Counted from the stretch's first letter, positions 1 to 13,569 are shown. The stretch is 64,000 bases of DNA from Piliocolobus tephrosceles (GCF_002776525.5 NC_045441.1:105388744-105452743), one strand, 5' to 3'. Notes: generated by a model not told the origin, from the sequence alone. Numbers and translations are program-made.

Positions 1-119
1 TATCCTGGGGAAAAAAAAAAAGAAGAAACAGTTTAAATTTTCAGTCAACCTGCCAGAACAACCATACCTACCAAATTTTTCGTAAGTCCTGATTATTTAT
101 CAGACCAGTTGCACTACTC

Positions 120-580
120 TACTTTAGGAAACAAAAAAAATGCACAGCTCTTCTCCCTTGCTCTTGTGACTTCTCTGTACCCTTTCTTTGTCATCTCAAA
201 ATCCCTATTGCTTTCATCTGGTTTTCGTCCCGTCATCCCAAGGCTGAATTATTTCATTCTACCTAACTCCTGAGTGATATTCAATTTAACACTTTGCTTG
301 GTTTTAATTTATGACTCTCTCCAAGGGGCTGTCTTGGCTCTTTGCTCCTTTGGGTTCCACACACTTGACCAGCTAAGCTCCTGGGACACCATATCCCAAT
401 GTCAGACCCCTGTCACTGTCCAGGAGTAAGGGAAGAGAGTAATTACCTAACCCTAACAAGATGATTGTTCTTCCAAAGAACAAAGCCAGGTTAACAACAT
501 TCGATTGTAAATGATACACTGGAATTGTGCCTTTTCTACCACACTGGTTGAAATAAACTTGTCCAAAAAAAAAAAAAAAA
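120..580 (+). pseudogene. Possible 3' end of a processed retrocopy, parent unknown
   Basis: An AATAAA at 552-557 is followed seven bases later by 16 A (565-580), with non-repeat-like sequence upstream. This is what the 3' end of a retrotransposed mRNA looks like. I do not recognise the parent, and the left end and target-site duplication were not found. It may equally be an old repeat or an end of an unannotated transcript. Confidence 0.3.
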
Positions 581-2149
581 GAGGCTTATTACTTTTTTTT
601 TTTTGGACAGTGACAGTAGTTTAGTTCCTTGGAGTTTTTAGCTTTTCTCCAATTCTGACACTACGACCAAACCAGACATCTTGATGTCTTTCAGGGTTTT
701 ACTGCTGAGCTTTACCCTCTATTTGTGATCAATAGGTCAGCCAAGACCCTCACTCCACATCCCATCCTTGGCTGCACCTACAGCTTTAGTAGTCACTTCT
801 AAATATAAGTATGGGCCCTTGAGTGCAGCAGACTGACAGAACCTCATCCTCTGACTGAAAAGTGACTTCAAGGTAGCTGTTTCCGCCCGTATCTTTCAGA
901 GCTGAGATCTGAGCTCTGGTCTGGTGTAAACAGAACATTTTACTCTTCTGAAACTACTGAGGCTGCCTCTCCAAATAAAACAGGAAGCCTGGTACCTTGC
1001 AAAGCACTCTCATTCAGAAATTCTAGATATCTTAGGCACCAAATTCAAGGAGGCAACAGAACACACAGCATTTCCAGTCTGAAGTATGGCAGAAGATACA
1101 AACAGGTGTCTCAAAAAAAAAAATTTTTTTTTTTTCCTGAGCCTCTAGGGCTGAGCTTTGGGTCTGGTGGCTCTGCTGGGAAAGAGCTGGCTGACGACCC
1201 CATGAAGGGGATGGTAGGAGTAGGTCATGGTTCCCTTCACTGTGGAGATTGGGTTATTTCTCAGGACTTTGTGTGGAATGACCAAGGCCTGAGGATGGAG
1301 TTCTTCAAAGGTTCAGGGGGTGGGAGTGGTGCCCCCTGACTGTGAAACTGTCATTCATAATGAAGCAGAGTATTTATTCTACCAGTTACTGGATAACATG
1401 GAATGAGAAGAGTCCTGCATATTAACTAGCATAGCTCCAGAATCCCTACTCTTTCTGAATTGATAAGCCTCACTGAGGACAGAAGGCCATGTGGGGACTG
1501 CTCTTAGTGTTTCACAGATGTTGGCCATGCAGCTCCGTTGCCAGCTGTGCTGAAATAGCACTACCTGCAATGGGTCAAAAAAAGAAAAATCACAAAACAA
1601 AATGGTGCATGGTTTGCAAGGGGGCTGCTTACTTCACCCCTGGACTTCACAGCTCCCATCCTATTTTGCACTGTCTGGGTAATAAGCATTTTCTTATGTT
1701 TGGGCAAAACTAGAGTGGCAAGCAAGCTCCTGCCTTTGGATTGAAGAGAGACTTAGTGATGCCACATAGTTATGTGGACCAAGCCTTGCACTCTGGACCT
1801 ACCTCCTCACCAGCTGTAAGGCTCTCCCGTCTACCTGCCATGATCCTCTCATCTCCAACATGTTGTGGTGGGGACCAATGACATAAAAAGTCAGTTAAGC
1901 TGTTATATTCATTAGTCACTGTCCATGATTCTCTACTCTCGAGTATCTCTCCTGGATGCAAACCTGACTCATAAATAACATGGGAAAACATTTTTTATGC
2001 CAGATTTATACCACCAGCACGATCTATTCTCCCGGCTGAGCCTTGCTTCACTTGACTAACGTGTTTTGAGACCAGCATGTATTTTGAACCCACGTGCAAC
2101 TGGTTTTAAAAAAAAAAACATAGCATTTTCAGAAATTTACAAACAGTTC

Positions 2150-3070
2150 TAAATGACAGGAAGGTGACTGAGATGACGAACAGTTAGAGATTTTGGAAAC
2201 AGGCTAATCACAAGGCAGGCCTGATATGCTAACACAAGGAATGTATCCTTTATGGTGAAAGTTACAGGAAGTATAGACAGGTTGTTTTGGCAAAACTATG
2301 GAAGTTATAGTGTAGCAAAATGAGACTTGAGAAAGGAGAATAAAAACAGTTAACAAGCTATAACAATAACTAGTGGAAAAAATGGTGAAGGCCTTTATAG
2401 GGTAAAGGCAGTAGAAATGGAGATGAGGGGATGGTTATATAAAATACCAGACAGGAGGTGGAATTAGTAGGACTTGGAGACTAATGGGATGTGGGTAACG
2501 AGGAAGAGGGAGAATCAAGGATAAAGCCCAAATTTTTGTTTGAGTAATAAAGTATGAATGGTACCATCCACATGTACATGAATAGAGGGAACTAAGAAAT
2601 ATGGATGACGCTCTACCTGATTTGAATTTGAGTTTGAGGAACCTGTGAAATGTGATGTTTAGTACATGACGGAATACATGTACCTGGAGTGCCAGAGATG
2701 TCTAGGTTGGAGATAGATGTTTGAGAGTAATCAGTGGAACGTGTTATAGCTGAAATCCCAGGTGTGAATGAGATTACTGAAAGCAGGTGATGGAATGAGT
2801 AGAGAAGGAATATGAGAAAACCCAAAATATAGGGTAGAGAAAGAAGAGCTGGCAAAACACACTAAGGAATGTCCAGAAAAACGGCAGAAAAAATCAAGAA
2901 CAGTATTTACAGAAGCCAAAACAAACAAACAAACAAAAACAAAGAAAATAAAGGAAGTAGTTAATAAATGCTCTAGAGATCAGATGTCTCTTTATTAGGC
3001 AATATGGAGGTCACTGGTGATTTAGTAAGAACACTGTCAGTGGAGTGCCGAGTGGAACCAGACTGCTATG
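2150..3070 (-). mobile_element. Diverged L2-like repeat, antisense
   Basis: The plus strand resembles a purine-rich ancient interspersed repeat that I associate with antisense L2 sequence, including phrases like GGAGGTCACTGGTGAT. An (AAAC)n tract interrupts it near 2918-2941. Family assignment is from memory and weak. Confidence 0.35.
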
Positions 3071-3359
3071 GATACAAGATAAAATGGAAGCTGAGAAATT
3101 GGAGACTGAGTACAGAATACTCACTTTCAAATAACCTCACTGTAAACAAAAAATAAAGATCTGATATAAAATTGTGGGAGGATTTCTTTACTACTAAAAG
3201 GCCTTGAGAATGTTCATGTTGTATTCTGATGGAAAAGTGCCAGTAGAGACCCTGAAGATACCAAATTGATAGGATTACAACGCAGTTTTTTTTTCTTTTT
3301 CTAAGGAGTTTAGAGTTAAAGCTGAGTTTGATACCCAATTTCTTAGACATAGCTTTGTC

Positions 3360-3505
3360 ATTCTGGTAAAGTTATGCCTCAGTTTCCACATTCATAAATG
3401 TATATCTACCACAAAAGGTGGGTGGGAGGATTCAACGAAATCAATATACAGAAGTGCTTACCACAGTGCTAGAACCTAGCGAACAATAAGTAATAGCTGT
3501 TGTCA
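3360..3505 (+). mobile_element. MIR SINE
   Basis: It carries the MIR order: CTCAGTTTCC block, short unstable A/T stretch, GATTCAACGAAAT block, and ACAGTGCTAGAAC near the end. Diverged, as expected for a mammalian-wide element. Confidence 0.65.
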
Positions 3506-4971
3506 TTTTAAGTTGTTTCATGAGGAAGGGAAGAGAGAAATCCAAAGGTTAGGTGTTGTAAAAAATACCTCTTCTAATTAGGTAGGAGAGAAATAGGAGA
3601 GAACGTGTATCAATACACATGGATGTGGATTACAAATTAAAATCCGTATCCTGTATTTTCCTTACCAATACCCAAATGTATAGAACAAATTATGTATAAG
3701 GACTTTGAAGAATCTAGAAATACTATAAAATCCCATTAAAATGACATCTATCTGAAATTCTATGTATAAACAAAAGTATTTGTTTAGTGAAAATTAATTG
3801 TGCTATTTGTATTCCAAGTCAAAAGAAAAAGGTTTTTTTAAAAAAAAAAAAAAAAAGTTGTTTAGATTGTCATTAACATGCAATATTAGGTCCAAAGTGT
3901 TTGGGGATGAGGAGGATGAATCAAATGACCCATTGCAAGATTAAAATTGAAGTCTATAGTTTATATTAAAAATTAATGCAAATTTTGTTTATCAATACAT
4001 TGGTATGTTTTAATATCAAAATATTTTTAAACTTAGAAAAGTTTACTTGGCATTGAGTGAATACTGCTTGTCTAGGAAGCTATGCCATACTCATTTATCC
4101 CTCACACGCTGCTAAAAATCTTTGAGATAAATCAATGTCTTTTAGGCTAGACCAAATAAAAACAAAAGCTTACTAAAATTGTCTACTTCTAACTATTTAA
4201 AGTTCAAACTTATAAAATATTAGTTCATTATACAAGATGGCTAGTCAACTTCAATTTTAAAAATCAGAATGGCTTTTAGGTATTGAATATTTCAAAACAA
4301 AAAACCTTACGGCAGCCCACAGTTTTCAATTTTAAATCAACTTCGGTCTAAGTAATAAAAACAATTATTTCCTACGTAAATTATCAACAGAATGGTTTCT
4401 CAAAACAATTACTGCTTAAACTTCATTGTTTTATATTGTTTCTATGTGTTGTAATTAGTGAATAGGTTAAGACAATATAAAAAAGGAGATACTTGTAGTT
4501 TCCCTAGCTTGTCCTTACCTTGCTTACGTTTATAGGCCTGTTTTACTGACCTTACAATTTAGTTGTCACTGATATGCATAGCCAAATTCCTTCTTTGTTC
4601 AGACTTTTTCTTTTAATAATTTCCATTTGTGATAAATTTCAATCTGTCTAGATATAATAGTGAGGAAATGAATGATTCAATCTTAATGATATTAGAGTCA
4701 TGATGGAAATGGACTCAACCCACAAAAAGCCATTTTTTGGCAACATCAGCTATGTTTTCATTCAAACCAGTTCTGAAACAGTTTTTCCTTCCCTAATCTT
4801 AACACTTATTAACTACAAATTTGAGATTTGCTTTCCTTTTACGGATTCTGTAAGTTTTTACTAAATTACTTGCTTAATGAAGATCTTGAAATAATATCCA
4901 TTTAAGTAAAACTAAAGAAAATGTAGTAATTTACAATCAAGTTATTCCAATTTCTCCTTAGGATTCTAAAT

Positions 4972-5130
4972 GTATTCACTCAGCCCAAAATATTTATTAA
5001 GTGCTTCTCATTATGGACAAGGCACTCTTCTCGGTAACTGTGTACCAGAAATACTAACAGGTATAAGCCTTTGCCTAAAAAGAGCTGACAGTCTAATAGT
5101 TTCTAATACAGGAGACATGCAAAAGTACTG
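4972..5130 (-). mobile_element. L2 3' end, antisense
   Basis: The sequence reads as the antisense L2 tail: ATATTTATTAAGTGCTT, then AAGGCACTCTTCTCGG and an AGAGCTGACAGTCTAATAG block. Its TTTATT gives an AATAAA on the minus strand, the candidate distal TMEM168 poly(A) signal. Confidence 0.65.
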
Positions 5131-8021
5131 ACAGATCTAACTCCTTTGAGCATTTACTGTCAAATATATCTAATCACATTCTTAAAATTAAATCATTTTC
5201 TTCTGGCATACATTATATTAACTATCATCACTTGTGGGAAAGTAATGTAGAGTATTACTTTAAAAGAGACTAAGCTATAAATTTGAATACATATAAAAAA
5301 GCAGTACCCAAGAGTAAATATGTTTAAGTCCAAAATTACAAAATATCCAGTTACAAATAGATTCTAATGAACATTTTACAACGAAAATCTACCCACTAAT
5401 GCATTCAATATAAGTGCATTTTAATTAAGAATGTAATTTGTTTAAGCATAACTGGTCATAAGAATAATTTTCTGAAATGCATCTTTTCCAAAGAATTTTG
5501 AATTTATTAAGAGCAAGACAGAATTCTATGGAAATATAACCCCAAGTAGTCTAGGGAAGAGTTTAGATAGGAGCAAACTAAAAATTTTTGAATAAAATGA
5601 CAGTATAACTGAAAAGTCATGGGGAGAGAAAGAACTTGGCTCCTTATTTATTTTGCAACAGTGTGTACACAATTTTAAAATATGTTTTTAGAGGCTAGTG
5701 GTTTTGTGGTTTTAGCAAGGCATCCCACGAGGAAACAAATATTAAATAAAATTATGTTGAAAAATATCTCCAAGTTACCTCTTTCTTTTTAATAGAATGG
5801 TAAAGTTTCACCCTAAAATAATTTATTTCACTCCAAGCAACTCTTTCTTAAACTTGGTAGCCATGGACAAATTAGTCTCATTAATTGTCAGATCTATTTT
5901 TTAATCTTTAGGTGAAAGTAACCAATCACTTTATCCTTCTTATAATATTTCCTTTCTACACCTTTAGTTATTGTTTTTAAAATGTCAGCTTTGTGGTACC
6001 ATCCCAAAAAGTCATTTATAGGTTTTTGTTTGTTTGGGTAGAATTCATCAAAGTGGATATTCTATAAATTTTTGGTTAACGAATTGGCTCAAGTAACATT
6101 CTTGGCCCAAAGACCATTTTTGGTTTTACTTTCACAGAAAATACATATCAAAAAGTTAGGTTTGTGGCTGTCAAACTGTCAGCTGTTTTTAGAATGTAAT
6201 TTTTAGTACCACCTTAATACTACCTTATAAAGAATGCAGAATATACTTTTGTATTTGACTTTGTTACAGTGAAGAGATAATGCTTTAGTTAAAGCTAACT
6301 TGCTCACAAAGAGCTGAGAAATTTAAAAGGAGATTTTACTTAACATTAACTTTTTTTAAGCTAAAAGCTCACAATTTTAACATGTGGCTTTTCTACTACA
6401 CTATTGCTGAACAGAACAATAAAAAAAACTATAGTGTTTGGACAATGCTAATATAAATCCTTAACCTATATTGGAAACTTTCAAATGTGAACTCTAAAAC
6501 ATGGGCATTTTTAATGACTACCACTTTTAATATACTATTCAATATTTGCACATTAAATGGAAAATTAATTTTTAACAAAATTTTATTTAGAGCATTAGGA
6601 AGATCATATTCAAAACACAGAAATAATCGGACTATAACAATGCTGCATAGATAGATAGTGGTATACAAGTTCCCCGACTCTTCTTCCTAACTGAAAAGTT
6701 CAATTTTCAAGTCACCAGGTAGAAAATGGTGGAGGCATCATTTCCTCTTTCTGAGGCTAGAAAAAATGGCTTCAATGGTGAGAAGTCAAACCATTTAAAC
6801 AATGAAGATTAGATTATTCTCCAATTTCGTTCTATTCCCTTGTTATTTCTCATAGATGAAAATTTAGAATGTAATAATTATTGGAAAGGAATTAGAAGTG
6901 AATTACCTCTTAGGAGATACCCTGATCAGTGCCTGCTTTAATCAGACAAACACTAAGTTTTAAAAATTACAACCACACTATTATGCCTAACTAAAATTGC
7001 CAATATGAATACTTTTTTACATAATACATTACATGTATACAAGAAGAGAAATGACTTGTTTCCTATCCTTTGACTTTCATTAGAAAAAAAATGTTATCAC
7101 TAACAAGGATCAGAAAAATAATTTTCATGGCAGAGCATTAACTCAATAGGGATCAAAATCTCTTCTGAATACTTAAAACAGATTGAGTCAGTAAATGAGA
7201 AACTGCTAAATTTCTTCTATGAGAGTACTTTTCAAAAAGGAAGACAGTTTATTGGAAGAATTTGTAGCTGGAAACATTGTTCATTAAGAAAACATTAAGT
7301 TACCCTGAGAAAGACTCTTAATATTACCAGTGTTTTCAGGGCCCCCTGACCAAAGCATGAAAGGGCAATTTGTAGGCGCTAGCCTTTTAACAATACCTAC
7401 ATAAACAATGTTTTGATCTAAAATGTAACTTGGGTTCTCTGCTACACTGGTAATAGGTCACAACCAAGACATCTGAATGTGATGGAGTAGAAGCAAATTT
7501 TGTGTTTATTTTAGGCAGCCCTCTTTCTTTTCTAAGAGAAAGAGTTTGCAGTTCTTCAAATGGTCTTGGATGAAACCTACTGTTTGGAAAAAAGAATCTT
7601 CTGTAAGTAAACTGGTAGTTTTCTTAAAATAGTAAACAAATTTATCTGGTCTACATTCTCTAAACTATTATATGCCTAGAAAATAAGGCATTAGTAATTC
7701 ATCATTGGCCATTGCAGAGCATAGACAACTGTTTTCTTACTAATCAGGACCATAAGCAAACACTCCTGAAAGTGCGGTGTTATTTTTAACATCTCTTATG
7801 CATTTACAGTCAGCATTTGACTCCCTACATACTTTCATTATAAAATGTTTTTTTCCCAACACCTTACATATACTATAATTACTTAAGAAAAGACAAAGTG
7901 AGAGCAGCTACAGAAGTAGCAAGGGTATTTTCCACAAATAAAAATACAGCATACAAAAAATGGCAAGTTAGTGATAATTGGTAGTATGAGTGCTTATTAA
8001 TATTCCGCTTTGGGGTCCAAA
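4975..8021 (-). other. TMEM168: TMEM168 3'UTR, distal end uncertain
   Basis: About 3 kb of AT-rich DNA below the stop codon contains no exon-like frame and, apart from its last bases, no recent transposon, as expected for a long 3'UTR. Minus-strand AATAAA signals (TTTATT on the plus strand) occur at several places. The most distal considered is 4993-4998, inside an antisense L2 fragment, and its cleavage site would be near 4975. Proximal signals near 5820, 6593 and 7507 could give shorter forms. The human gene span I recall (about 28 kb) favours the distal end. Without transcript data the end is a guess. Confidence 0.4.
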
Positions 8022-8569
8022 TTAAGATTTGACAAGTTTGAAGCCTTGTCCTGTGTCCAGCACAGTAGGAAGAAACCAACTCATTTTTAATCTTTTCAAG
8101 CACCTAAAACAAGTTTTGCAGATCCAAAAAAGGTTCAGACCGCATAACCAATTGGCCAAATGCACTAGGGGATATGTAATACGAGGAAAATGTAACATCC
8201 AATGCTTGGCCACATCGCTTCCCGTTGGCAAATGCAGAGTGTAGTCACTCCACCGTTTTGACACACCGTATACTGCTTTCACTGTGCGTCCCTTTTCAGT
8301 CCAGCAGATGTTATTACTGGAGTTGCAGTTATATTCTACCCAGTCTTTTGTAAAGTCACCTAGCTGTGGCGGGTCAGCTTCTTCAATATCTACTGTTTTT
8401 ACCAACTCTGCTCCTTGCACTGCAATATACTGGTCATTAATTTTCCTCACTTCTTTCACCCAAGGGGTTGAATTTTCGCTGTCTAATACAATAATAAGCC
8501 GGGAACAGAAGGAACCGTTCTTTTCTCTCCACCATTCTAAAAGTGTGTCAAGGCGTAGTGTATCTCCAC
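8022..8569 (-). CDS. TMEM168: TMEM168 terminal coding exon 5: residues 517-697 and stop
   Basis: The exon begins after a TTGTTCACAG acceptor and completes Gly516. The open frame extends upstream to 8591 only because the intron happens to be open. It encodes 181 residues and a TAA stop at 8022-8024. Residues 539-549 form a hydrophobic strand followed by Asp-Ser-Glu-Asn-Ser. Arg539 is the position of a human variant (R539Q) reported, as I recall, in a family with Brugada syndrome, and it is Arg here. Residues about 588-595 (Asp-Phe-Thr-Lys-Asp-Trp) precede a hydrophobic segment at about 648-668, which is probably a last membrane anchor. A Cys-rich basic stretch follows (666-678). Length and ending match the family. 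Confidence 0.97.
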
Positions 8570-8889
8570 CTGTGAACAAGAGAAAGTTCAATGCAGCAAT
8601 AATTTCTGCAGCCTCTCATTAAGAAAACCCTCTTAGTCATTTTCTCCTAGTGGGAACATACTCATCTTACATGTATTTTCCTTAAGTTCTTAGAATTAAA
8701 TAAGCAAAAAATAAAGTATTTAAATGACACTTTCAAAGTATCTTTTGAAAAGATATTTTTTACAACAGATTTTCAACTTCAGGTAAAAAAAAAATCCGTA
8801 TTAATTACATAAAAAGGAATCTGCTAGTATAAATTAAGAAAATACTTTGTATTTAGTGAAAACAACTATACAGAAAAGCTAACATTCTA

Positions 8890-9225
8890 TACCAGGGGCA
8901 GCAACTACAACTCATGGGCCAGACCTAGCCTGCCACCTCTTTCTGTATGGCCTGAAAGCTAAGAGTTGATTTTATATTTTTACATGGTTGAAAGAAAATC
9001 AGAATATTTTGTGACAGTAAAAATTGTATGCAATTTAAGTTTCATATAATTATTTTCATAAATAACAGTTGATTGGAACATAACTACATTCATTCATTTA
9101 CACTGTCTATGGCTGCTATTGCTCTAAAGTAGCAGAGCTGAATAGCTGCAACAGGGATCTAAACCCACAGAGCCAAAAATATCTGGCCCTTTACAGAAAA
9201 AGTTTGGCCCCCATTCTGTGTCATT
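8890..9225. mobile_element. hAT-type nonautonomous DNA transposon (MER33/MER58-like)
   Basis: The ends carry CAGGGGCAGCAACTAC and CTTTACAGAAAAAGTTTGGC, with a middle resembling TTCATTTACACTGTCTATGGCTGC. These phrases are typical of a common hAT-Charlie MITE group. The exact family name is not certain. Confidence 0.6.
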
Positions 9226-12117
9226 GTTTCCTTCTCTTCCTCATACACAGGTACCTACTGAATGAAAATAAACCCTATTCCTACCTGTACAAGAATGAGT
9301 TTAAGAACAGATTTACATTTAAATCAGTTTTATAGCTGAAGAACAAGGGATTAAAAAAATATATACCCAGAAAGTTCTAAAGTAAATAAACTTCTGACTA
9401 CAGGTTTTACATCTAGTTCATTGTGGATCTTTTCTGCATTAATTTTGATTTTTAAGTGTACTACATTAAAATGTTCATTTTGATTATTGAGTTTTTTGGC
9501 ATTCCCTTATGTTTTGTGCCTGAGGCAACTGCCACCCGCACCTCATTTGGCCCTGCCTCAATGGTACACTGATAATGATCATTCCAATTCTACGAATCTA
9601 TCCTAAGAAAAGAACAGACATAGGGACAAAAAATTACAAAAAAGACTGCTTTCCCATTTGGGAAATGGAAATAAACTATGTCCTAAAACCTTAGGAGGAA
9701 ATCTTATAACAAAATATTTATAAAGAAAATTTATTGATGAGCAAATGTATTAGAAAAAGCATGACAGGGCATCTACAAAAATTACAACAGCAGCTATTGC
9801 TAGGTGTTTCACTTCCAGGTGGTTTTTAAAATACTTTTCTGAAATTTTTACATTGAGCATAAGGTACTTTTACAATCTGTCAGATCCAACAACCTAACTC
9901 CAGAATACATATTTCCCCCAAATCAGCTGTCCTCTTGGTTTCACCATTAAAAATGGACACCACCAGAGAGAGAATCCTTTAGAATTGGGATTCTATCATA
10001 TTCTTTATGTGTAATTGATTAATGTTTTATTAATCAGCCCACAATAGCTTAAGAACATGAAAATAAACTTGTTTTATTAATGGCTCTAACACTCACACAT
10101 ATTATCTCAGAGACAGTATTTCAGTAAATGTCTCTACATATTACCAATGTGTTATTCCACTGATACCTCCAAAAGATACTTTTTCAAAAATGGCCAAACG
10201 TTAACTCTCCATTATTGCCAGCTCTATTAAATTTCTCTAGAGATCAGAGGATGACACAGATTACAAAAACTATTATATAAATTCCATCTGCCACAAAACA
10301 TCATTGCCCAACATGCCGTCCACAACTATTTCAATAAATACTCTTTAGCATATTCTACCCTAATTCTCTTATATAAATGCTCTTTAGATATCAACAAGAG
10401 ACTTAAAGCAGCATTAAAGCTTTCTAAATGATTTCTCTTCTTTTGCTCTGCTTTCTCCTATGAATAGGTTCTATGCTACATTTGGCTTTTGGCCCAGATT
10501 CAAAGTACTTACATCTATCTAAGATAACAGCCATCTGATGCATTTCAAGTAATTGAGACTGCTTTTTAAAGGCTTTATTTGTAATAAACTACTTTATAAA
10601 TTATGTGCATTTTTTCCATTTATTTCTGTCTCTCTTGTAATTACTGATTGTTTTCTATCCTCAAGCAGAGGCAAAAATATTAGGTTCCATATCATGAAAC
10701 TCTATAAATATAAGAAGACTACATATTCTAAGTACGTATGGGATAAAGGGCAAATATAGATTCTCTTTCCCACAGTGATATTAATACTGGGTCTGCTACT
10801 AACTTGCTAACCCAACTAAAATCCAGTTGTGATGTTTCCTATTTTAAAGTCGGCTGAAAAAACAACAAAAAACAAAACAAAACAAAAAAAAACCCAACTA
10901 TTAATAAATTAGCAGAGCTTAAAGCTCTTTGTCATGTAATTTGGAATAGATTAAAGCATTTTCCTCAGAGCAGAGATATTCAATATTATTTGTGAGGCAG
11001 AATCAGCCCTTGAGGGTTATGTCTAAAGCAGGTCAGGGCATGAACTAACTGAAAAGCAGGCTTTTCTGGGCCTGGTTCAACATGACTACCCACAAGTATG
11101 CCAGATGCCTCAGGCCATGCTTGACAGTGTGCAGTTGCTGAATTATAAGATAAAATCTACCTTTCTCAGGGAAGGGAGATCAGTGTGCTTTCTCTATTTT
11201 TTTAAACTTCTTATAATAAGCTCTCAAAGTTACACAAGAACAAATCTTAACTAACAGATTAATTCTGTAATGGTCAATTTACTGGTAGCATACTTCAAAA
11301 AAATTATAAAGACATAATTCTAGAATGTAACTGCTAAACATTTACCTAAAATACAACTCTATTTTAGAGTTCTTAAAGTCTTCAAAAATTATTCCTAACT
11401 TAATGATGAATGAAAATTTAGAAAAACTGATACATATATATGTGTGTATCTTAGTGTTTATTTTTTTATTTTCTTAGAAAAATAAAACGCTGATATAAGA
11501 ATTAGTAAATGAACATCTAGAATTGATTTCTATAGCTATCTTTAAGAAATACTTAATGAATTTTAAATTACTTAAGAAAACTGCAAACTTTTTGAAAAGT
11601 GTTTCCATTAAGTAATAAATCTTTCATATAAACACACACAAAAAACTTACTTCTAAAATTACTCTCTTATAACGCTTTAAAATAACTAGGGATATATGCA
11701 TGGCCACCAAAAATTAGCCCTATTTTTTCCATTTGATCTGGGTAGAGTTTATTGTTACAAGGATTATAGTAAGTTTTCAGTAATCCCTACTTTTAGATCT
11801 AAAATTCTATTTCTGTAAAGACTATTTTAATTGACTAAAGCTTTCTCTTGTGCTCTGAGTTGGAATACACAGAATGTCATACTTTACCTGAAACTGAAGT
11901 AGCCATAAAGGTTAAAAAGATGTTTTCTACATTGTAATTAAAAAGTTATATCAAATAAATGATTTTATAAACTATATTCAAGTAGTTTTAATGTTCAGTA
12001 CATCTTTTAGTCTTGTACATTCTAATTTTTTGAAATGGGTGACCCATGCTAACAAAAATATCCATTTAACCAGAACATGCCATTTCTTTATCATCACAGC
12101 TTTCACCCTTGGAAGCA

Positions 12118-12340
12118 ACATGGTACAGTGGGGGGAAAAATACACTTTAGGAACCGGGCAGATCTGGTCTTAAATCATAAGTTGCATAACAACTTATAAT
12201 TTCCATTTTATCCTTTCAAAAATGAAGATAACAGAAGTGGTGGTATCCATCTCAAAGGATTTCACATAAAGATTAACAATGTGTGTAAGGTACTAAGTAC
12301 AGTAAGCTGATGCTTAAAATGTGTCCAGTAAATATTAGCT
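12118..12340 (+). mobile_element. MIR SINE
   Basis: AACATGGTACAGTGG start, a degenerate CAGATCTGG block, AAAATGAAGATAACAG and a final AAGTACAGTAAGCTGATGC block follow the MIR order. Confidence 0.6.
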
Positions 12341-12724
12341 CGTCTTTCTACTAGAAGGCCACTGAGTTATTCAATATTTATTTGCAAAAAAGAAAAATTT
12401 CAAAAAAATATTTCTCTTTATGATAAAAACTCCAGTTACAAATCTGACATGAAATTAGTGAGATCACACTGGTTTAAAATCATTTCTACCTTAACCTTTT
12501 GTTTCTTTCTTTCTGGAGTTCTTATATTGGCAACTCTGCCTCTGTCCTTCCATACTACTTCTATTTATCTTTTTCTTCATCCTGAATGTTTCCAGTTTAT
12601 TCATGACTATTTTATTATTTATACATTCTTGGTTTAAAACATCTATACTCTTTTATGGAAAAAAATCATGTAATTAAATCTAAAATAACTATTTCTAATC
12701 TAAAATAAGAAAATTACCTTTTTT

Positions 12725-12860
12725 AATGATTTATTCAATGATTTCATCTATCAGCTACTTAAGGATCCTCTACTATGTATTGGGCTCTGTTATAGGTCCT
12801 AAGCAAGTAACAATTCATAAAACAAAGCCCTTGACTTACTCTCTATTAATAGTTGGAAAG
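12725..12860 (-). mobile_element. L2 3' end, antisense
   Basis: TACTATGTATTGGGCTCTGTTATAGG corresponds to the conserved antisense L2 tail, followed by an AAAACAAAGCCCTTGAC block. Confidence 0.6.
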
Positions 12861-13029
12861 CCTGATAAATTTATATATTATATAAAGAGATCTCATTTAT
12901 CTCTTGGCAATAACTAAGAAGTTTTCTATTTCCCATAATGCATGTAAACCAAAGTTATTTTATGATTTTTCAAATGCAAAACAATCCCTACAGAATTTTG
13001 TACCTTAGAATAAAATTCAATGATCATTT

Positions 13030-13165
13030 AAAATTACCGCCTTATTTTACAGGCGAGAAAACTGAAGCCAACAGAAGTTAATTAACGTGCCTAAAATAAC
13101 ACAGTTGTGGCAAATTAGGACCAGAACCAAGGTCTCCTGACCTAAATGCTACTCCCACCATACTA
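13030..13165 (-). mobile_element. MIR SINE, antisense
   Basis: TTATTTTACAGGCGAGAAAACTG, then ACACAGTTGTGGC and AGGACCAGAACC match the reverse complement of the MIR core. Confidence 0.65.
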
Positions 13166-13569
13166 CATGATCTGCTGTTTAAAATTTTGGTGAGCTTTAT
13201 AAACATAAATAAAACTACAGATGTGAAGGACTACTGAAATCTGCATCCATAACATTTCAAAACTTAAAAATACTAGTCAACGAAGTTTATCAGCTTCTGA
13301 AAAATATATTTAGCAATTCTGAAAATATTTTCAGGGAAACTATAAGTCTCAAAGCATTTTTTCCTTCTAATCACTACAAGACATATTTCTGAATCTTATC
13401 ATTAGAGATGGCTAAACAGGGATGCTAGAGCAAAGAAAAACAAATTAAAGTCATATGTACAGTTCAGTAAACGAAGAATCCTGGAAATTTAATGACTGTG
13501 TGTGAAGTACAGATTTCTACATATACATGTGTATCTTTACAATAGTGAAACTGCCAAAGGTGAGTTTAC

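Larger units (their letters stand above)
1..4970. other. Intergenic region downstream of TMEM168
   Basis: No gene is recognised. It holds a possible retrocopy tail (up to 580), a poly(A)/poly(T) junction at about 1114-1134, an L2-like diverged repeat block (about 2150-3070), a MIR (3360-3505) and long AT-rich stretches. The short open frames here lack homology, splice context or codon signal that I can see. Confidence 0.7.
8570..13569 (-). other. TMEM168: TMEM168 intron 4
   Basis: GT-AG intron of 5.0 kb. It holds a decayed hAT-type DNA transposon (about 8890-9225), an imperfect CAAAA-rich tract near 10862-10890, a MIR (12118-12340), an antisense L2 fragment (12725-12860) and an antisense MIR (13030-13165). 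The rest is AT-rich sequence with nothing I can name. No Alu lies in this intron. Confidence 0.8.

Noticed and set aside
441..460. CCTAACCCTAAC, telomere-like
   Set aside because: Less than two and a half units; too short for an interstitial telomere tract.
1114..1134. A11-T11-like junction as a palindromic or insertion signature
   Set aside because: Simple homopolymer juxtaposition; no duplication or element was found beside it.
8284..8622. 112-codon plus-strand frame opposite TMEM168 exon 5
   Set aside because: Shadow of a conserved coding exon on the other strand.
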